DNA of 64,000 nt from Alentia gelatinosa (lineage: Eukaryota > Annelida > Polychaeta > Phyllodocida > Polynoidae): assembly GCA_950022655.1 (NCBI GenBank), contig OX465579.1, positions 17,583,088 to 17,647,087 on the forward strand, written 5' to 3'. The notes under the pieces were generated by a model. It had not been told where the DNA came from and ran no database searches. It saw nothing but the letters and a program-made list of their open reading frames with translations. The position numbers were made by a program, and so were the translations under genes. This document shows positions 11,161-26,100 of this stretch, piece after piece (positions within the stretch are counted from its first letter, which is position 1; the number at the start of each line of letters is the position of its first letter).

Positions 11161-14100
11161 ACGGCGTCAGCGCCGGGATTTTACCTGACCACGAAGGACG
11201 AGGTAGGCGAGCGGTGGCCCTGTTCCCCGACCACTTACAGTAACACCTAGCCAGTGTACCCGGCCCTGTCCCATACAGAGCTGGGTAAGGCCCGGCGTCC
11301 ACCTACTACGACAGAATCGTAGACCTCCCGATATGGCACCAATACAAAATGTCAAAATCGGTGCCATATCGGGAAGGTGCAAAATCGTAGACATATGTAT
11401 AGACATGCCAATCCACCACGCATTGTATGGGTTTTTTATCGGTGTCTGATCGCAGAAACGTGGTCAACTGCTCCGATATTAGGTGACCTTCCGACGCGAT
11501 TTTGATTTATTATCGGGAGGTGCATCGTAGACCATATCGGTGCCATATCGTAGTGGGTGGACGCCGGGCCTTACTCTGCCATAGAGACCTCCACCGGGGT
11601 CGTCATTTCATACTGCACACACTCTGACATATATGAAAAAAATATATAACCCATAAATATATACCCATTTGTCTCTGCCAACCTTCAAAACAGCTGTCTC
11701 TTATGTTATAACTGTGTATTTAGGGGTAGTTTTCCAGTGGAGCTTGGCTGGTCCAGCCATTTTGTTGAGTTTTCCTCGCTAGTTTCCTAACTGAGAAGTG
11801 CCTCGCCCCTGAATGGAGATCAGGGGTGAATACTTTACCTAAGTAAAACACTGCTTCTGGGACACCCCGCTTAAGTGCTGGTTCCACCAACACACAAGGT
11901 AGCGATATTCGTAACGATTTGGTTGTCCTGCTAAAACTTGCTAGGTTTTGAATAATCGCATGCATAGTTGCCGCTATGCATCTTTAGGTGTCGCGGTGGT
12001 GGAGCACCAAAGTATACATAATACATCTGAAAAAGTGCACATACTATTGTGTGCAACATATGTGACAAAGGAGGTACGACATAGCATGATATTGTAAGAT
12101 ATAACAAGATATACCACGGCAGATCCATCGTGTTGGTGGAACCAGCCCTTTAAGGGGACAGTTATTTCGGTATCGAATACTTCTTAACCCCACTTAAGGG
12201 AGCACCTTGGAGGGACAATTTATCAAATCTGACGGAACAGTGTGGGAACAACACTCTAGTGTATCTTCATTGGTTATATATCGTGTGTGTGAGGTGGGTA
12301 GACTTGTGTCTAGATAATTAGACACCAGGCAATGGCCTGAGTAGGCTCCTGTAAGCGTCAGGTAGGCATCTCTAGGTGTCTGTGTAGTTATAACAATGTC
12401 TCTGCCATAGTATCACCGGTATACAGTTATCATATACATTATGTACAACATAGCCTAACCATCGACAGACTGAAAACCCTACTCAAGGGGACACCTCACT
12501 TGATTCCATTGTGCCGATTTCACTCCCGATGTAGTCCAGGGACCTGTTTCACTAGTTTCGTGACAAAAGTGTTAAATAGACATGAAAAGCAGCAACAACC
12601 GTACAAGCAAGAACGGACAAAACGAAGTCTGATGTCTAATTCTTATGAAACCAGACACACCGTGTTTGGGGTCTGTTTTGTCCTAAGGGCAGCTACTTGT
12701 GTTTTCAAGAAACTAGTCAACCCTAATCTGTCTGTATGGTGTCACAGACGCCATCTAGACATGTCACGAAACTAGTGAAACAGGTCCCTGGCAGACATAC
12801 TCCAGTTTTGGTGCTGACGCCCACATATCCCATTCCATTGTGCTGATGAGCTCCAGACAGACACCAGACAGAGGCAAGTTTGGTGCCTTCACTATCTGCA
12901 TGCATTCACTGTGATAGTGCGAAAGGAGCAGGGTGCCAGTGTCTCAGGGTCTCAGAGGCATGCTCAGCTGACCATGACCAATCACTTGAGACCCAGATCC
13001 CTCATTGACCTCACTGGTGCTTGATGTCTTTTGATCCTAGAGTCAGGCATTTGCAGAAATGGTGCAAGTGGGTTACGGAAAATTATCCATAGACTGAATG
13101 TAACCCAAATCTTTTATTGTCATTCCCTCTAAAGTGCGCGCTCATTCATCAATGATGAACGTGCCATTTGCTCCTAGTTATGTTTGCGGTGTAGTTCACG
13201 TTATACTTTTTACCTGATACAAACTATCCATAGTAAACCTATGAAAATTCTGTCTGAACATACCCGGCGCATGCTTTATTATCCATCTTATACAAAGTCC
13301 CCATTGAAAATGCATGGGGACTCAGTAAACCACGACCCATTGTATAAAACCTGTCAGATACCATAACTGTGGTATACGGATTCAAACCTGTGGTATACGG
13401 CCTCAAAACCAATAGTCCCTTTTGCTATGGAGCAAAGAAATAGTCCCTATTGCTATACCCTTTAATATGGCAATTACTGGGTTTAATTTATTCGAAATAA
13501 TGGATAATAAATACAACAAACGATGATTATGTGGATAGGCGGCTCTGTAAACCACTCGAGGTTGACGTCGTAATACACTCGCTAGCGCTCGTGTATTACT
13601 ACGCGTCAACCCCTTATGGTTTACGGCCGCCTGTCCACAAAACCATCGATTATTGTCTATGTATGCGCTGGGTTGCGATAAAGTGCGAATATGGGGAAAT
13701 AGTGCGGATGGAAGAGAGCTTGTTTTCATGACCGCGCCATAGATACGATAGCAGATATTTAAATAATTGTATGTATAAAACAAATAGTGTCGGCTATACG
13801 AATCATATTAGTTCTGTTCATATTTCAGTCATACTTATAAATACCTGTTACTATTTATACAATGCAATAGTTTTTGGAACGAAGAAGATTGTAGATACAG
13901 ATAGCTTATATTTCCTTTCAGTATGTATAATAAAACCTATTAGGTTTTATCCTACCCCTAATATAAAATCCCATAGGCTTAACATTGGGTTTCCGTATGC
14001 CACGCTGACTGGCATACGGAGTTTTATATGCCACTAGTGGCATACAGCATTGTTATCACGTAATATCCCAATATTGAGGAGGGGGTAGGATAAAATCAAA

Positions 14101-17100
14101 ACCTGATTCGTTTTAATCTTGGCCACCGCATTCCATTCCTGAAGTGTTGGCTCCGGACTTCACTCGGCTTCGCCTCATGAAGTCACTTTGCCAAACTCCA
14201 GTCGTGGAATACGGTGGACAAGATTAAACCTCATCCAGTTTTACGATATCAACTAATTATTCGGGGTATATGCATATTAGATACTTATCAAATACAATTA
14301 TACAATCATCAGAAAGTTATAGGGGCCATTATAATGCATACTTTCCTAAAGCGCTATATCCTGTAAATCTTTATAGCAAATTCCAACTTAGGACTCAGAT
14401 ATTTGCATGAAGTTACAATATCGGCATAAATCCACCTGGACCGAACTGATCCGCTGTTCCGATTCACCATCCAATATTTGTTATCCATCGTAATCAAGAC
14501 TTCATTGAAAATGTATGGGGATTCAGTAAACCACGACCGATTATATAAAACCTGTCAGATACTACAACTGTGGTATACGGATTCAAATCTGTGGTATACG
14601 GCCTAATGGCCACCGTTTACTGGAAAATAGTTTCTTTGTGCTATAGAGCAATGAAATAGTCCCTATTGTTGTATCCTTTGATATGGCAATTACTGGGTTT
14701 AATTCATTCGAAAAGATGGATAAAAATTGCAACAAACGATGGTTATATGAACAGGCAGCTCTGTAAACCACTCGAGGTTGACGTCGTAATATAGTCGCTA
14801 GCGCTCGTGTATTACTACGTGTCGACCTCTCGTAGTCTACGGCCTCCTGTCCACAAAACTATCGTTTATTGTCTACATACATTATGGTTGATTTGGTTAC
14901 CAGTGGCAATCATTGTATGATTTCTGGAGTCTTGGTACACTCTCGCTACTTTGTTTTGTCACGGAAATTTGGCATATTTTGTAAGTACCTATTGGCTATA
15001 TGATATAAATGTGAATCTTTGATCCACTGTTCTGTTGTATATCGACAATCATGGTTTTCGGGATTATAGCAAGAAACATCCATATCAATAAGTGATACTG
15101 TTGAGAATTCTGTCATTATGAATTCTGCCTTTGCATACAACTTGTCTTAATTGACACCAATCCTTCATCACAAGGTTATCTTATAAATAACTAGGAATGT
15201 TGCGTTACATCCATTGATCATAACTTGCTTCTGCTCGGACTTACATGTGTCTTCAGCGGGGTGTTAAATGACCCGGGAGGCATTTGTCATGGGCAGAAAT
15301 CTTTGGAAGGCAATCGTCTAGTTGAGAATTGCCTTGGCTTACCACAATTTTTTAAATTTGTTTTTAATTTTCGATTTTTATACTGCCGTCTGCGCAACTA
15401 GCCTACATATAGCTGGATTGATTGCAGAGGCAGTCACAATATCTACACATCAACTGGCTTCCTTATACAGCCAGTGTTTTCTGTCAAACTGATGGTAACC
15501 ATTATATACATCCATGGTTTGAAAATTCCAATAATTTCGTAATCAATTGGAGACCTAGTAGCTATACCAGTTTAACCGAAGATAACACCATTTTTCTTAT
15601 ACCATATTTGGAAACTGTATCATTGATACAATACTCGAATTAATCTATGTCATACAATGTTTACACACACGATTCTATCTTCAGGTAAATTGCATTATTA
15701 TGATTTGTTGTAGAATTACTGAGACTCCGAAATAGCATCTTGGCCTACATATAAGGGGGCTGTAATGATAGCGTATAATGCAAAGACCATTTTCTATTGG
15801 ATATTGCATGTACGTTGGCCTCGGTTTTTATACGGGCGGCTTAGTGTGTATGCAATTATGTTTCCGTCTTCTAGCCGGTACGACACGTCGCCAAAACTAT
15901 ACCAGGGGCCTGTTTAATAATCTAGGCTCGTACATGAAGACCCTCTTCTGTACCTCGTACACGGGTTGTTTAATAATATTAAAGTCTGTTCGCTTTGACA
16001 GTATTAGCCGTCCATAAGGTTGTCCATAAGTGTTGGATAAAAATCACTCATATCGTCCCTGGGTATCCTTGGCGTACATAATATCAAGAGACGTCACGAG
16101 TTTGAGTCTGAGTTTATTTATGCCACGCATTTTGTTGGCTCCATAATTTCACGAGTCGAAGTGACATAACGGAGCCAACAAGATGAGTGGCATAAATAAG
16201 CTTAAACTCAAATGAGTGGCGTCTAGATTTTATCCTACCCCGTTTCCATATTTTTTTCAGTATCAGAAAGTAGTGGCATAAACAACATTTTATGTCACGC
16301 CCGTGAAATAAACAAATCCCATGTTAAGCCTATGGCGTTTTTTATTAGGGGTAGGATAAAATGGTCTGCTGAATCACTGAACTCGCTGTACGCACTGGAT
16401 GTAATGACCGACTCTGCGCGACCTTAATATTGGCGCTGTGTGTATTTCAACGACTGTTCCCGATTCTATTAAAGTAGGCCATTTAAATAGAGATGATATA
16501 TATTCCCCCGATGGAATTAAAGTACCATATACCAATTTGTAGGGGAGACATTGGGGGTAAGTTTGAAAACAGTTTTCCGATATCTTAAATAAAAAAGAAG
16601 TTATTAAACTTTGCATTATTGTCTATTGAGGCCTATCACTTGGCGCGGGGCCCAGCCGGGCCCGGCTCCCGGCCACTCTCATTGATCTCAATTGGTTCCT
16701 TTTACGATGTTATAAAGGGAGGAGGGGTGGTTGGGAAGAATATATAAAGCTTATAAGACATCAACATTTGTTCCCGATTCATCCCGACTATTGGCTCGGT
16801 GAGAGTCGGGAATAAAATGTCGATGTCTTATATGCAGACTGTTACCAATCAGACCTCCTCCTTTTATAACATCGTAAATTACCCGGGATGAGGTCAAAGA
16901 GAGAGGCCGGGAGCTGGACCCAGCTGGGCCCCGGGCCGGGTGATAGGTCTTTATATGATGCAGGTTTGATAACGTCTGTTCTATCTAAGATATCAGAAAA
17001 TAGGTTTCAGATCAATAATCGCCTCTCTGTCACCTACAAATCGAACTTGTAAATCCGACTGTGGGATAGGAACCATCGCTATTCGAATGGCCAACTCAGA

Positions 17101-20100
17101 ATCGGGAACAGTTGGTGAAAGTGCGTACATCGAAATCTTAAGGTCGGGGAGAGTCAGTCATATCTGACATGGTAGTAATGCCTGATGCGCCCGGAAAAGC
17201 AATAAAATCGGGTCGGCGAAGTGTGTACATTGACCTGATTGACGCAGATTCACACAGACCCGACGGATCCGTTGGGCAAAGGTAGAATCAGGCACAGCCA
17301 TCGGGTCTATGTCCTATTGGCTTAATGTACTCTTCGTAACTTCTCATGTACTCTTTGTAACTTCTTATGTACTCTTTGCAACTTTTTATGTACTCTTTGC
17401 AACTTCTTATGCACTCTATATAACTTCTTATGTACTCTGAGCAACTTCTCATGTACTCTTTGTAACTTCTTATGTACTCTTTGTAACTTCTTATGTACTC
17501 TTTGCAACTTCTTATGTACTCTTTGCAACTTCCAGGGCTGAACTTCTTATGTGCTCTTTATACTTCTCATGTACTCGGAGCAACTTCTCATGTACTCTTT
17601 GTAACTTCTTATGTACTCTTTGTAACTTCTTGTGTACTCTTTGTAACTTCTTATGTACTCTTCGTAACTTCTTATGTACTCTTCGTAACTTCTCATATAC
17701 TCTTCATAACTTCTCATATACTCTTCGTAACGTCTCATGTACTCTTCATAACTTCTCATGTACTCTTTGTAACTTCTTATGTACTCTTTGTAACTTCTTA
17801 CCGACAGACCAGTGGAGAGGACGACCGCACTGCGCCGCCACTTGACAAGATCCCCACCAACGAGTTCATCGAGAAGTTCCTCGACGACGATGAAACGTCC
17901 CTCTCGGGCGTGCAGACGAAGTATGAGGACCCCAAGTTACGGGAGGAGGTCAAGGACACTCTGCTGCCCTTCAGGACCAGGGTGCAGGTCGAGCCACTGC
18001 CCGAGGATAACGATGACCTCGAGACGGTACTCGACGACAAAGGTTTGTCTGTATTTAATTTTGTTTTTGTTATTCCCTACCACATATAAAACGTGTACAT
18101 TCTGGTCTGATCCGCTTGGAGTTTCTCCCCCGCATAGAGACAGAGTGAACCAGACCAATGCCTGGAGACTGAAGGGCCATGAGAATGAGATTCTCTTGTA
18201 GTGCTAAACTTAAGTTTACCAGCTACTGTTTCTTAGATTTTTCCATACAGATGTACTTCTATCATGAGGATTTATTTCTTCCCATACTGTAAACATAATT
18301 TAGAACTATAGCTTTCTGATCTCCTTACCCTGAGAGAAAGCGGTGAGACCACAGCCTTTCACTGGTGTCAGTGTGGACACCAGTAAGAGCATAAGGCTAA
18401 AAGACATATGATTAGAAAGTCTGTCTCTAGGTGTCGGTGGGTGGGTTCAAAAACCCTGCGATGAGCGTCCGCGAATCTGGTGGCTCCCTCTGTATCCACG
18501 CCGGGGTACTTGAGTAGATGATCTTGGATTCGCAAGCAGGCGCCAATGTTCGCTGTAAATTACCTATAATTTTTGATTATCCAAAATGGCCTACTAATGT
18601 GTACAAAAGTACCCTAATAAAAGTCGTTAAAAAAAAAGTGTACTTCCTTCTGATCTTCCGTTTCTATTCTTTCAGAGGAGCGACTTCCTTTCGACGAGAC
18701 AGGTCAATGTGCTTACTACCGCGCATGCACGTACTACGGCGCACTTCCGTCTTCCTCCTTCCACCGGAAGTTGGGTTATGCCACACAAATAGACATGAGG
18801 CATTATGGGACAGGACCCAGGGGCGCCCAGGCTTTAGCTATACCAATGATTGTAAGCATTTCACATTCTGTGAACTATTGTTAACATTTCATATTCTCTA
18901 CGACATCAATTTTCTGCAGCTTCACAAAAGGCAAACGAATACTTTAGAGGAAACCTTGTTTATTGACCTCATTGGGTTGTCCTCTCATACCTTGATTTTT
19001 AATGAATACATTAAACTCACTCTACGAGTTCGTTTATTATATTTATCGAGAGAAAAGCGGTACAGATTTCTCAACAAGGTGAAAACGATTTACTATATTA
19101 CAATTTCCTGCAGGATGATGGCGAAACTAACAATCACTTTGTGCCCTGGAATAGATTCTGGTGATAAAATAGATTTAATTCATTGATATTATCAGATTCC
19201 TAGAAAATCCAGATGAAATTATTCTGACTTATGTTGCAGATTAATACCAAGGTGACATCACTCAATTTAAAAGGCAATGACCTCAGTAAGGATGGAATAC
19301 GATATGTTACGAGAATGATGGCTGAGAACGACACGATATCAGAGCTGGTTAGTCCACAAATATCTTATTCCTATAAGGTGTTCGTATTTCCTCCCTGGGT
19401 GTTGTTCAAACCAGTTGTGGGTCCACTACACTGTGGGGTAACCTTGTGTGGTTATTGGTGGGAAAATATTTTATTCACCAGAGCCAGTGGCGCCACTGTC
19501 GGGAACCGAACACAAGATGAAAACACTATTCTATTGGTTGAACACGTTTCCCGCTGACTTTTTATCTGTATATTCAGCCAACGAAAATACGAGAAACTGG
19601 TCATGTGATATAACCAACCAATACCGGGCTAGTTCTGTGAAGAATCCACGAATATTCAAGCCGGAGACGCCAGTCCCTATGTAGGATATAGTCAATTGCT
19701 CAGTAGTCGCGTTGGCGGCCACGTCAAGCTACCATCTTATTCCTATATACATATGTCCGAATATTCTGTAGAGCAGAGAGCTATTGTGTTATGAAGACGG
19801 CCATTTTGCCCCTGACACCAGATGGTGGGTGCAGTTATCAAAGGATTGGTATTTTGAGGCTCTTTTGGGCTTGCCATAGAGTTGGTTTAGCCTTGTCCCA
19901 CGATTATCAACTAATCATAATGTTCAACTTATAACAGTAGCTGTCCTCTGACTACAGTTCTCAGATTAAAAAAAAAAAAATTCCTGGTAGATGATGGCAG
20001 AACTAGCAATCACTCTGTGCTCTATAGTTACATACACGTGTACATGCTGCCAGGGATGCAGTAACGACCGTTTGCATACCAAGACTGACGTTTTCACACT

Positions 20101-23100
20101 AATGTTGACCATGTGACGCTGTCTAGACCCATCAGTTCGAAGCTTAGATGCGTGAAGAAAACATGCCAGTCTAAGTTACTGGATAAGGATGGACTTAGTT
20201 ATCCGACCGATTGGAGGTCAACAAATCACCAAATTTATCAACATTTCAAGGTATATAGGAATAGAGAAATAGGTTCCTTGTGAAATAAGCCTTAGATAAC
20301 TCACTAAGGGCGGCCCAAGCATCGGTAAAATAATCTAGTCTCGTACATGAACACCCTTTTCTGTATGCCATAGACACCCAGGGACGATGTGGGTCAATTT
20401 TATTCAACACTTATGGACGGCTAATACTGTCTTGGCAGACAAACTTAAATAAGATTAATCGATAACCCTTGGATGAGGTACAGAAAAGAGTCTTTATGTA
20501 CGATCCTAGATTATTAGACAAGTCCCAGTTTCCCAATATTCCACATGTGTTGTACGAATCTAGATAATGGTAAAGGGAATTCCTATTCATGCCAATTTGC
20601 AGGGGCTGATCCATGAAGGACAGATTATCAAACACGAATAGCCTTCATTGTATGAAATTTTAGGTTTGGCCCGCAATAGTGGGAAGTCAGGCACAGGGGC
20701 ATATCGAAATTGCTTACAATTATAATACATGTTCTTGTATGCAAAGTTTCCATACAACCACTTCAGAAAGCTATCAAGAAACCTTCCACCAAGATACTAT
20801 GAAATAGAAATGCCATCGTTAATTACCCAAGTTGTTCTTATTCAAGGACCACAGTGGCTACCTTTCAGTAACAATATTTTAGATGTGATTGCTGACTCAA
20901 GAACCAATAGTATAAACATACTGGAGTGCTAAGAGAAATCCCCCAGTCTGCACTTACCAACAGGGCTATCGAAAAAGCAACGTGTCTTGGTTACTCCACC
21001 TCGTGTTGTTCGCCGGAAGCAGGCCGTATTTCCATGGGACTATTTGCACTTCTTGTTACGCTGCGTAATATCATTGATCTGTAAATAGTGCCGGGTTTGT
21101 CGCACCGATTTCTGTACAATGAGCCCAAAGCCATAAACAAACAGTATATGTAAACCCTGCTGAGGGACACGGTCCCTAAAACAGTATTATTCGGATGGCG
21201 AATTGTTCCAGGGTATTTCTCCCTGCAGTTCAAATGTATGAAGGTATTTCTGGTTGGCGAGGCTTGTCAACAGCTATAGGTGAGGGTCTCCTATTATTGG
21301 CTCAAATGTTAATAAGTGAAGTGTGCATCACAATAAGAGAATGTAACAAAATCTGGACCAACACAAATTTGAAAAAAAAACCCAAAAAAACCCAGTACCT
21401 TTTAAAATATTTTTATACATCGATTACGGGGTCTCCAATCCCATAGGAACTGTATAATTTACAGGGCGGAGATTACGAAAAAACAGTCCCCTGTGTAGGG
21501 AGTAGTGTGTGAGAAGATGGACGGTTATTTGTCTTTTCTTTGATAACAATCAATAAACTCGACATAAAAGGGGCCACTAGTCACAAACAGTACGTTCATC
21601 CTTGATGAGTGAGCGTGCAATTATAAATGATTCGCAAGAAAAAGGTTTGGGATACATTCAGTCTATGTATCGTTTCTGTAACCCACTTGCTCCCGGTCAA
21701 CTTACCATTTCTGCAAATGCTGGTCTAGGGTCGAAACATCTCAAGCACCAGTCGGTCAATGAGGTATTTCGGTCTTGGGTGATTGGTCATGGTCAGCTGG
21801 GCATGCCTGTAAACCCTGAGACACTGGCACCCTGCTACTTTCCCAATATCACAGTGAATAGCATATAGATGGTGAAGGGAGAGTTCTTTTTTGCAGTACG
21901 CTGGAAGTCTATATGTGACCACTCTAAACTTTAGGCAATGTATACAGGGCGTCCAAGCACGCTATATTAATAATGACAGTCGTTGTTTTATAGAGGAAAC
22001 CTATGAGTTTGAATCGCATAGTAATTCACAAGGCCAACAAAAACCGCATGAATCACATAGTGATTCAAATGAGATAGGATTGAGCTCTGACCCAAACTTG
22101 AATAGGTTTCTGAATTTATCTCACCCATCACATTGACTAATAGGCTAACCTTTGTCACATAATCCCCAGACCACTTACAGTAAAACTCAATGGCGTTGGA
22201 TACGAGTTCCCAATATTAAGTATATGGAGAAAAACATACTAGGGGCGAGATGAAGGAAAGGTATTCTGTTTCTCAGAGCATTGATATAGGAAATTCCACT
22301 GGTGTAAGTAAAGGGTTAATCAATATTGTGGTCATTTCAGTGGCACTACTATACTCAGCAGGTTTATTTACCGAGCAATAAATGTTTTAAAATCTCGGGG
22401 GTGTACTTGGTGGCCTTTACGTTGTTCCTATGTATGAATGCCTATACATGCACGGGGCTCTGCCATTTTTATTGGATAGCACCAGAGGCTAACCATTTCT
22501 CTCATTTCAATGCATTTTATGAATTCCTAGTATGTAAGATCCATAATGCTTAAGAGAAAAACCTTGAGGCCATTGAATTATAATGCATTATTCATGTGTG
22601 AAGGAGTATTTCATTATTAGATTCGTGATCGGAGATGACCTTGGTAGAAATACATGAAGTCTTATTATCCACCTAATACAAAGTGTCCATAGAAAACACA
22701 TGTATGTTTCACCATACCCGGAGCATACAGATATATCCTGTATGTTCCGGCCTGCAAATGCCGGCGCAAACGGAAAAATAATGCGTATATAAATGAACTA
22801 ATATCGGTGCATAACTTGTCAGGAAAAGGTGAGTAATGAATACAATATAGACTGGTTCCAGTTAAAGCGGTCTTATGCTCCTCGGAGTTGACTCTTCGCA
22901 GTATCCTCGCATGCGCTCGGATATTACAACGCGTCAACTCCTCGGAGCATACGACAGCTTGTATCTGAAAACAGTCAATATTGTGAATGTATTTTGCTAT
23001 CCACAGATATGCATAGAAGTACACGTATACTATGAATGAATTATATATTGTACTAAGGGATATCCGTGAAATAAAAATACTTCAACGTTCTCATTTGCAG

Positions 23101-26100
23101 GATTTGTCCGATAACAACCTTCGAACCTATGGTGCTAGACTAGTTGCTCAGATGATCTCAGAAAATACAACGTTGCGAAAACTGAATTTATCAGGTAAGG
23201 TGTTTCTTTAATTGGGTTAGGTCACAATCGTTAGGAGAAATCGTCGGTATTTGAAATTAACCAAGTGGCGTTATTGTGTATTTATATAGAACTCCCATAG
23301 AGTTTTGTAGCATTATCAAGCATGGTAGGTCATTATATATTTATTATATACCCCCAATTAATCAAATCTTACCATATATTGGTATAAAAGAAATGTCTAC
23401 ATGAAAGCCCCCACACTGCTGAGGTTCCAAGGTGTTCAGTATAACAGTGTACTTCACAGGGTTCAGTATGCAATTCATACTGCACAGGGAGCAGCAGTAC
23501 GTAATTATCGAGTATACTGCATGGGTATATAATAATGTAGGATATGCCTTTAATATTGTGTCAACTCGATATAGAGTTATCGTCGGCTAGTGGCGTTGAA
23601 TAGCCCTTGGAGGACTGGATAAAATTTCTGTATCTATGATTTAATCCAGTGAGGCCAATAAATTTATGTTAAATTCTGTTTTCGTTTAGGAAATAATTTG
23701 TGTGATGCCGATGCTAGGATCATTGCGAAACCCTTTGAGGTAGGTCGGGTATTTGTTATATTTTGTCAGCCACAAAGTCCTGTCTTTTGCCACCCATGTA
23801 GAGTGTTATAATAATTAGTTATTGGTGTTACACATGTAAAAAAATATTCGTATCCTTTCTCAGAACTTGGTCTCATTCTGTATCTTCTCTATGGTTTCGT
23901 GTTTTACCCTTCTATAGGGCACATAGTTATTATCATGGATGCGGCCATCTTGCCCCTGATGCCAAACAAAACACCAATGGATTTTATCTAAGAAAAACAA
24001 ATTGAGGGCTTGTCATAGTGGAATTTTAGCCTCGTCTTACGATTATCCACGGATTATAACAGCAGGGACCTATTTCACTAGTCCTGTGACAACCCTTGTT
24101 GGTCTCCGCGACACAACAAGGGCAGGTGTCCGCTTACGCGGGGTTAAATTAAACATCTAATAGAGTGGAAAATTTCCGTTCCTAGCAAAAGTGTCCACTT
24201 ACACGGGGTGTCCGCTTACGCGGGGTGTCCGTTAGGCGGGGTTCTACTGTACTAAGTGTATTCCTCATCAACCCATCTCATCACATCATTACCTATACCA
24301 CCCTTAGTAGCTTAGTTCATAAGTAGCTAGTCGGGATCGGGCGGTAGAACGGCCATCTGGCCGAGCCCGGATACATGTACCATGTTGACCCAATAAAAGT
24401 TTTTAAAAAAATATAAAAAAAACTGTTAGAGGGAGGGTCCACCCTCTCACATCGCTATACATCGGGAGCAGTACGGCCGCAACTGTTTGGGTGATTTCAC
24501 CCACTTATCTTAGAAATTAAGACGTGAAACTTTATCACTCGTTAGGGGAATATATAAACAATAATCGTACCAAATATGAAGAAGATCGGCTCATCCGATT
24601 TGCTGATATTTGTTTTTTAATTTGAAACATCGAGCAAACCATTATCTGGCTGTCTTGGCAGCGCCACTGTCAGTATCACACTGTAGCGCTCGATCGATCT
24701 GGAACCAGAGCGGCGCAGCATACAGTGTGACATACTGGGGACGTCACTGCGACACTTTAACCGTCTCTGGCCAAACAGTGACTCCAACAAGGTGAGCAAC
24801 AGTGACATGGCTTCTGCAACAGGAGAATACTGGTTGCGCTATTACTGCCGCTGTTGCCGCCCTTGTTTATGTCGCCAGTATGTCACTACCTCTGGACTAG
24901 TGAAACAGGTCCCAGATAATAGTGGTTGTCCCCCGACTACAGTGGCACTATCTTACAATTTCCTGGTAGATGATGGCAGAACTAGCAATCACTCTGTGCC
25001 CTATATCTTTATATTCGCTTTCCGTGAGTTTCCCTTATTTCTCACTCTCCTTTCTCTGAGAATTCCCACAGTCTTCTCCTTTGTTGTTGCAGGAGCACAC
25101 AGACTTGAAGGTGTTAATATTGAGTAATAACGGACTCGGTGATAGTGCTGGACCACATTTGAAACGGCTCATCTGTAAGTATCCCCATCCCCTTATGCCA
25201 CTCAAAAATGAAGCCTGTTTCTCATCAGCAAGCCATGAATAAATATGACGAGGGCGCTTCCCTGACATCATGAGCTTTAACTTGATAACAAATACACATT
25301 ACACATACCTTTCATAAATTCTACCATGGTTTATCTTTTATAAATTAAAAATCCTAAAACGTTGTTTCTGATGCGCGCGGTGATGAGAAACAAGTTTTGT
25401 TTTGAGTGGCCGTATGTATGACCAAAGTCGATATTAGTATATAACTATGAGTGAAGGTCTCACTTTTTCTGACCAGGAATAGGGATACTGAGTGACGTCA
25501 TTGAGTGACGAAGTAATATTCATACATCCCTTCGTACCACATGACCAATATAAAATGGCGCTATTTATGATTTCAAGGTATATTATGATAAGGAGACCTA
25601 GTGAGCATATGTGAATTCTATCTGTTCCTCGATATTTTGTTCGGAATTATTTCCAACCAAAAGATCTCTGAACAGATTCCATTAAAGTACACTAACCATG
25701 TCTCCATATATTATTATAAACCTATGGCCCAACGTATATGAAATACTACCCGTTGCTAGGAATATAGTATAAAAAATGTTCTGGCTCACTGAGACATAGC
25801 GAATGTTCGGGAGCACTGTACCAGTAGTGAACTTAACAATTCATAAAATGACATTTTCTTCATATTTTTAGGTGTATGATTATAAGAAAACTTAGTGAGT
25901 GAACCCATAGCGATTTCTTTTCCCCCCTTTCGTCCTATAAGATATGTCCCTCCGCCTCTGGCGTCGGGACGTATTTGATGGGACAACGTTAACAGACCTC
26001 GAATGGTAATCGCTATGGGCTCACTAACTACGTTTTCTCCTATTATGTTTTTTTTTGTTTTTTGTTGGTAAGCAGTTTTATTGACGGTAAATTACATCTG

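Larger units (their letters stand above)
23913..25005 (+). mobile_element. Family P repeat split by a W element
   Basis: P sequence runs from TATAGGGCACATAG to GGATTATAACAGCAG (about 24065) and resumes at AGATAATAGTGGTTGTCCC (24914), ending CACTCTGTGCCCTATAT. Together these match 35872-36134. Confidence 0.85.

Noticed and set aside
10709..11162. Minus- and plus-strand frames of 87-139 codons in the CpG block
   Set aside because: Ala/Arg/Gly/Pro-rich composition expected from any GC-rich DNA; frames overlap on both strands and no domain is visible.
17325..17800. CRISPR-like array
   Set aside because: Units are contiguous with no unique spacers and the genome is an intron-bearing animal.
17493..17807. 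Open frame of VLFVTSY repeats joined to exon 2
   Set aside because: It is the minisatellite read in a frame that happens to lack stops; a good acceptor AG lies at 17806-17807 and the domain sequence begins after it. Kept only as a finding on splicing.
18518..19186. 222-codon frame as a single gene
   Set aside because: Only 18676-18851 fits splice signals and LRRC74 homology; the rest is intron read-through rich in Ile and Phe.
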